From JBEGTT01 sp041179245 (GTDB lineage: Bacteria > Pseudomonadota > Gammaproteobacteria > Burkholderiales > Rhodocyclaceae), in the NCBI GenBank assembly GCA_041179245.1, contig JBEGTT010000207.1, positions 1-8,618 of the forward strand: a stretch of 8,618 nucleotides of DNA, written 5' to 3'. The translations under genes were made by a program, and so were the position numbers. Shown here piece by piece: positions 5,524-8,618 of this stretch; position 1 is the stretch's first letter; each line of letters begins with the position of its first letter. The notes under the pieces are model-generated. The model did no database searches, was not told where the DNA came from, and saw only the letters and a program-made list of their open reading frames with translations.

Positions 5524-7521
5524 TTATACATTTGCCCATATTGTCTTGAAGGCTTCAAAGAACAAGCGCTGACGTTGTTCAACTTTGTCCTTCGGAAAAG
5601 CCCCACTCGCATCAGCATCCACCTCGGCGTTCTGAAACTCAGATGGCAGCACCTTCTCATCGACGGTTGGAAGATGGGCTGCCAGAACCTGGTTCCAGAT
5701 GATGTCGCTCTTCTTGTAATCATCAAGCTTGTCACGGTAGATATCGTTATTGCTACTGAGATTCTGCAAATCTTTGAGTAATAGCACCATACCCATCAGA
5801 TTTCGAGTCTGCTCGAAGACTGCCTCGTCGAAGAGTCCGGTCTGGGGGTCTTTGAACAACGCGCGATTGGCGTCGTTGTAGGCATACATATGTTCTAGGT
5901 GCATTCCATAGCGCCGACGGTTCGACTTGTTGAAGCGTTCCTCGACCTCGGCGAATTTCTCGCTACAGTAGCTCGGCTTGTCGAGCAGCTCGCTCAGCCA
6001 GCGATCAATTCGCATCAGCAGGTATTTGCTGAAGTTAGTGGTATTGTTCCTCGCGCCCTTGAACCGTTCGTAGGCGAAGATATCCGCCACACTGCCAGCA
6101 AAGTCTTTGTCCAGACGCTCCTCATCCTTGAGCGTGCTGATGATCTGTGCATCAAAAATGGCTCGACATTCGCTGGCTGTCTTATTGCGCAGGCTTTCAT
6201 TCAGAACGTAGATCAGCCGCTGGAAACTGTTGCTTTCATAAATACCCAGCACCCGCAGGATGACATGGAACTGGTCGAACTTCGCAGAAATGACCAGAAT
6301 CTTTTCTTCCCGCTCGGAATCGTCGAGCCGAACGGCCGACATGATCAGCAAATACTGCTGATTCTGCTCAAGCAGCTTGTTGTAGAACAGGTACGGGCGC
6401 TTATCGCTGTAGTCCGTCCGCAGTTCTTGGTAGAGCTTAGCGAAATACTTCACCTCATTCTTGATCCGGTTGAAGATGACCAGATGATCCTTGAATTCAC
6501 CAAAGTGGGCGCGTAGCTCTGGACGGCGATAAATCTCGTAGTGGTAATCGCTCTCGAACGCCTTGTAATCATCGGCACCCTTCGCGAACTTTGCCCGGAA
6601 ATAGATCCGAAAGAAGTCGTCTAGGTCAATGCTCGCTTCCGTGGTGTTCTTCAGCTCGGTGCGATAGTAGAGGTCTTGCAGCTCGACCCAAATCTGATTT
6701 GCTTCTTCCTTCTGCTTGGCAGGCAGGTTGCCGATGAACTTGCCTTTAAGAATTTCGTAAGGCTTCAGTCCCAAGCCGCGGTCATTGACGACCTCGAAGA
6801 TCATCGCCACGTTGTCCTGCCGCTCAATGCGAATTTCGACGATGGAGACGCGATCCAGCAGGTATGTGATGTAGTAGGTCAGCTTGGCAAGATTGAGCCC
6901 CGTCGGGTCGGCTTCTGACTTGAAGTAGCCATCGAAGTAGTTACTGATGATGGAGTAGTTTTCCCTCAATCGCTTCTGCGTCTCGTCCTTCGGTTCGAAG
7001 GGGGTTCCCTCGACCAATGCCCTGAGTTGCGCTTCCCGATTCGGGTTGAATATCTTGAAGCGTGTTGCCCCGCCGAAATCGTCTTCCTCAAAAATCAGTG
7101 GGCGCAGCGCCGTATGTTTGAAGGTCTTTCCATGGGATTCAGGCTTGGCTTCGAGGGACAAAAGAATCTGGTATAGCTTGATCAGGATCAGCAACAGCGT
7201 CGTCAATCGTTGCTGTCCATCGACAATACTGGTTGAGGTCGGCGAGGTATGCGTGAGGTAGGTGTTCAGGAAATAGGGGTCGAAGTGCTCCAGCACTTCC
7301 TGCTGTATCTCCTTGGGAGCGGTTCGCTGACACTTGCCCAGTTCAAAACGCACCTCTAGGTCATTGAGCAAGGTCTTGACCTGCTCGTCAGTCCATTTGT
7401 ACTCACGCTGATAGATGTCGATGAAATAGGAGCGTTGTGTATTGAAGACCGTACGGATGAACTGGTCGTGCGGCGTGATCAGCTTCTGTACGGTGGTATT
7501 TGAAGGGGGAGTATCAGACAT
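5524..7521 (-). CDS. GmrSD-like DUF262-DUF1524 restriction enzyme (Type IV)
   Basis: A 665-residue fused protein. The N-terminal DUF262 part (about 10-270) carries YQREYKW at 37-43, the ParB/Srx-like nucleotide-site motif DGQQRLT at 101-107, and the conserved FEVVNDRGLGLKPYEILKGK at 242-261. A long helical middle (about 275-530) follows. The C-terminal DUF1524 part has the HNH-like motif HLEH at 541-544, then RNLMGMVLLL at 573-582 and N590/N591 to K598, matching the usual H-x-x-H...N...N-K order of this nuclease. The best-known relative, GmrSD, is a nucleotide-dependent enzyme that cuts phage DNA with glucosylated hydroxymethylcytosine; related proteins sense other modifications. The actual target is unknown. 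All key motifs are intact and the length is typical for a fused enzyme. The ATG at 7521 has only a weak GTGAGATG ribosome site. No methylase or other restriction subunit lies beside it, consistent with a stand-alone Type IV enzyme. Confidence 0.9.
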   Translation of the reverse strand: MSDTPPSNTTVQKLITPHDQFIRTVFNTQRSYFIDIYQREYKWTDEQVKTLLNDLEVRFELGKCQRTAPKEIQQEVLEHFDPYFLNTYLTHTSPTSTSIVDGQQRLTTLLLILIKLYQILLSLEAKPESHGKTFKHTALRPLIFEEDDFGGATRFKIFNPNREAQLRALVEGTPFEPKDETQKRLRENYSIISNYFDGYFKSEADPTGLNLAKLTYYITYLLDRVSIVEIRIERQDNVAMIFEVVNDRGLGLKPYEILKGKFIGNLPAKQKEEANQIWVELQDLYYRTELKNTTEASIDLDDFFRIYFRAKFAKGADDYKAFESDYHYEIYRRPELRAHFGEFKDHLVIFNRIKNEVKYFAKLYQELRTDYSDKRPYLFYNKLLEQNQQYLLIMSAVRLDDSEREEKILVISAKFDQFHVILRVLGIYESNSFQRLIYVLNESLRNKTASECRAIFDAQIISTLKDEERLDKDFAGSVADIFAYERFKGARNNTTNFSKYLLMRIDRWLSELLDKPSYCSEKFAEVEERFNKSNRRRYGMHLEHMYAYNDANRALFKDPQTGLFDEAVFEQTRNLMGMVLLLKDLQNLSSNNDIYRDKLDDYKKSDIIWNQVLAAHLPTVDEKVLPSEFQNAEVDADASGAFPKDKVEQRQRLFFEAFKTIWANV

Positions 7522-7585
7522 GGCATCTCACTATTTAGATAACTTTGGCATATGGTAGCAGTGGATTGCTTATCTGACGCACAAC

Positions 7586-7603
7586 GGCTTTGTCGCATAA
7601 ATT
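7586..7603 (+). mobile_element. Terminal-repeat-like end of an IS903/IS5-family element (remnant)
   Basis: GGCTTTGTCGCATAAATT resembles, from memory, the IS903-type terminal inverted repeat (GGCTTTGTTGAATAAATC) at most positions. It would be an outer end with the element extending to the right, but no transposase gene or opposite end is visible in the window. If real, it is a solo end or a small remnant placed 64 bp upstream of the restriction gene start. Confidence 0.28.
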
Positions 7604-7688
7604 GGCTAATAGGCGCACCAGACCATCCCGAACGGATTTATGACATGGTAACGGTAGAGGGCGTGAAAGCAGCCATTGCTCATCCCCC

Positions 7689-7739
7689 AAGCCTAACTTG
7701 CTGCCCCATCGAAAAGGCATAAGGTGAAAATTTAGGCTT
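7689..7739 (-). repeat. Short attC-like inverted repeat after the 138-aa gene
   Basis: AAGCCTAA (7689-7696) and TTAGGCTT (7732-7739) form a perfect 8-bp inverted repeat. Inside it, TGCC and GGCA plus CTT and AAG can pair further. Read on the minus strand, the 138-aa gene's stop codon lies in an R''-like GCCTAAA and the site ends with a perfect R' core GTTAGGC (7697-7691). The distance between cores, 47 bp, is shorter than a normal attC and R'' has one mismatch, so this is a degenerate site or a look-alike. Confidence 0.35.
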
Positions 7740-8148
7740 CGTTGGGTAAAGGACAAGCTAATTTTCCATCAACTGCACTTTGAACGTACTCAACTGCAGC
7801 CCTAATTGTTTGCTTGGTTTGCACACCCAGATATCGGTCAACGTGGTTCAAACTGGATCCAATAAGGCTGATCTCATCCTCTGACAAAGACTTTGACTTG
7901 AGCGCCGATAGAAGAGTTGTTTGTGCTTCGCTATAACGCTTTACCAAATCCTGACTTTTCTTGATGAAGGCGATTGCGCCAGCAATGTTGAACAAGCCAA
8001 TGAGCGACAACAGATACTCCGTCTCAAAATTCCCAGAAAGAATTAGGGTCCAGTGCATTCGTGGCTGAACCATCAAATCAGTGTGCTGATTTGGAGGCAG
8101 CAGATAACTTACTGACCTGACGACTCGTTTTGATTTCTTGCGGGCCAT
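7732..8148 (-). CDS. Hypothetical protein, possibly in an inverted cassette
   Basis: A 138-residue protein that I do not recognise. It starts with a basic tail (MARKKSKRVVR), has one hydrophobic helix at about 46-62 (LLSLIGLFNIAGAIAFI) that could be a membrane anchor or a buried helix, and continues as amphipathic helices to a short Pro-containing tail. No catalytic motif is visible. The ATG at 8148 is used as start; GGTGAG about 11 bases upstream is a weak and slightly distant ribosome site. The stop codon lies in the attC-like repeat at 7689-7739, and another GTTAGGC core occurs 123 bp upstream of the start on the same strand (8278-8272), so it may be a gene cassette in the opposite direction to the one at 4602. 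It precedes the GmrSD-like gene on the same strand by 210 bp; a functional link is possible but unsupported. Confidence 0.55.
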   Translation of the reverse strand: MARKKSKRVVRSVSYLLPPNQHTDLMVQPRMHWTLILSGNFETEYLLSLIGLFNIAGAIAFIKKSQDLVKRYSEAQTTLLSALKSKSLSEDEISLIGSSLNHVDRYLGVQTKQTIRAAVEYVQSAVDGKLACPLPNEA

Positions 8149-8618
8149 TTAACGGTTTAGCTCACCAATGAAAGACTTGTCATGGCGATTAGATTACTGA
8201 AGGCAGTTTGCCAGCTTACAAAATTCTGATCGGATGAATAAAAATAGTTTTGACATGAATCAAAAGAGGGGGCCTAACTATCTGCCCTTAGGTTGCCAAC
8301 TGTTTTTGAGTACGGCAGATGTTCCAAGTTGGCTATCGGCTCAGCATTACAGAGATATGGGCTAGCAACCATCGATTTAACAGCGATACGGGCTAACAAG
8401 TTCAACCAAGAGGTTGCAGGCGCTTGGTGATAAAAGGCTAGAACGTTTGCTATTACTAGCTCTTCGCTATTTGCATTGCGACAGCGGCCTTTGAATTAGT
8501 CGATATCTCTGTTTAGTTAGCCAATAGCGTTGGAATCATCAGGGGGGGCAATCTAAACCCTACAGCAGCCTTCAATTAGTCGTTACCTCACCACTTACCA
8601 AGAAGAGTGCGTAGACGG
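8149..8618. other. Region without a supported gene
   Basis: I see no convincing gene in these 470 bp. The longest start-to-stop frame noticed is a plus-strand frame of about 40 codons beginning near 8234 with no ribosome site and no recognisable sequence. The minus strand upstream of 8148 should hold the promoter of the 138-aa gene. A GCCTAAC core lies at 8272-8278, followed 9 bases later by TTAGG, and an imperfect direct repeat occupies 8481-8509 and 8562-8589. Confidence 0.4.
8481..8589 (+). repeat. Imperfect direct repeat, two copies
   Basis: Copies at 8481-8509 and 8562-8589 share ACAGC, GCCTT, AATTAGTCG and a closing CTC, about 24 identical positions with a one-base gap. They are 81 bp apart start to start in non-coding DNA. 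Between them, GTTTAG (8511-8516) and CTAAAC (8553-8558) form an inverted repeat. The function is unknown; they could be part of a repeat array continuing outside the window. Confidence 0.4.

Noticed and set aside
5899..6516. Long plus-strand frame of 205 codons inside the restriction gene
   Set aside because: It lies antisense within the motif-complete DUF262-DUF1524 gene and its hydrophobic, motif-free product is typical of a shadow frame.
7535..7756. Minus-strand frame of 73 codons between the 138-aa gene and the restriction gene
   Set aside because: It starts at a TTG inside the end of the 138-aa gene, has no ribosome site, and its sequence shows no domain. It also runs through the attC-like and IS-end-like sequences, so it is more likely non-coding or a remnant.

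Overview
The window looks like an accessory (genomic-island) stretch of a Gammaproteobacterium, perhaps Pseudomonas or a relative. That guess rests on moderate GC, codon use and the form of an integron-type recombination site, and no housekeeping gene is present to confirm it. Coding density is low on the right, base composition changes sharply between genes, and several genes belong to families typical of anti-phage or toxin loci. There is no integrase, rRNA, tRNA or CRISPR array.

Left (1-1172, minus strand): a HEPN/MtlR-like protein with an Arg-x4-His motif lies 98 bp upstream of an FRG-domain protein that is cut by the window edge. Both read leftward and could be one transcript. This is the best candidate for an undescribed two-gene module. 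A 231-bp non-coding gap (1173-1403) separates it from a minus-strand pair: a 140-aa membrane-anchored protein (2635-3057) followed 1 bp later by a strikingly AT-rich, roughly seven-helix membrane protein (1404-2633). I do not recognise either.

Centre (3058-3830, plus strand): an 87-bp divergent intergenic region leads to a 91-aa helical protein, which overlaps a single-domain CheY-like response regulator by ATGA.

Right-centre (3831-5523, plus strand): a GIY-YIG-type nuclease-like gene ends inside a candidate integron attC site (4521-4586). A second HEPN-like gene with Arg-x4-His starts 15 bp after this site and is followed by what looks like the beginning of another attC, with no matching end. 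Together they read as one or two gene cassettes in a decayed array without an integrase. The 391 bp after them hold no convincing gene.

Right (5524-8148, minus strand): a 665-aa fused DUF262-DUF1524 protein of the GmrSD class (Type IV, modification-dependent restriction) is preceded by a 138-aa unknown gene. GTTAGGC-type cores on the minus strand flank that small gene and suggest a second, inverted and degenerate cassette. A short sequence resembling an IS903/IS5-family terminal repeat lies just upstream of the restriction gene. The last 470 bp have no supported gene but contain an imperfect direct repeat.

Taken together, two HEPN-type proteins, an FRG protein, a GIY-YIG protein and a GmrSD-like enzyme within 7.5 kb argue for a defence-type island built partly from integron cassettes. 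This is inference from domain content; nothing here shows activity.
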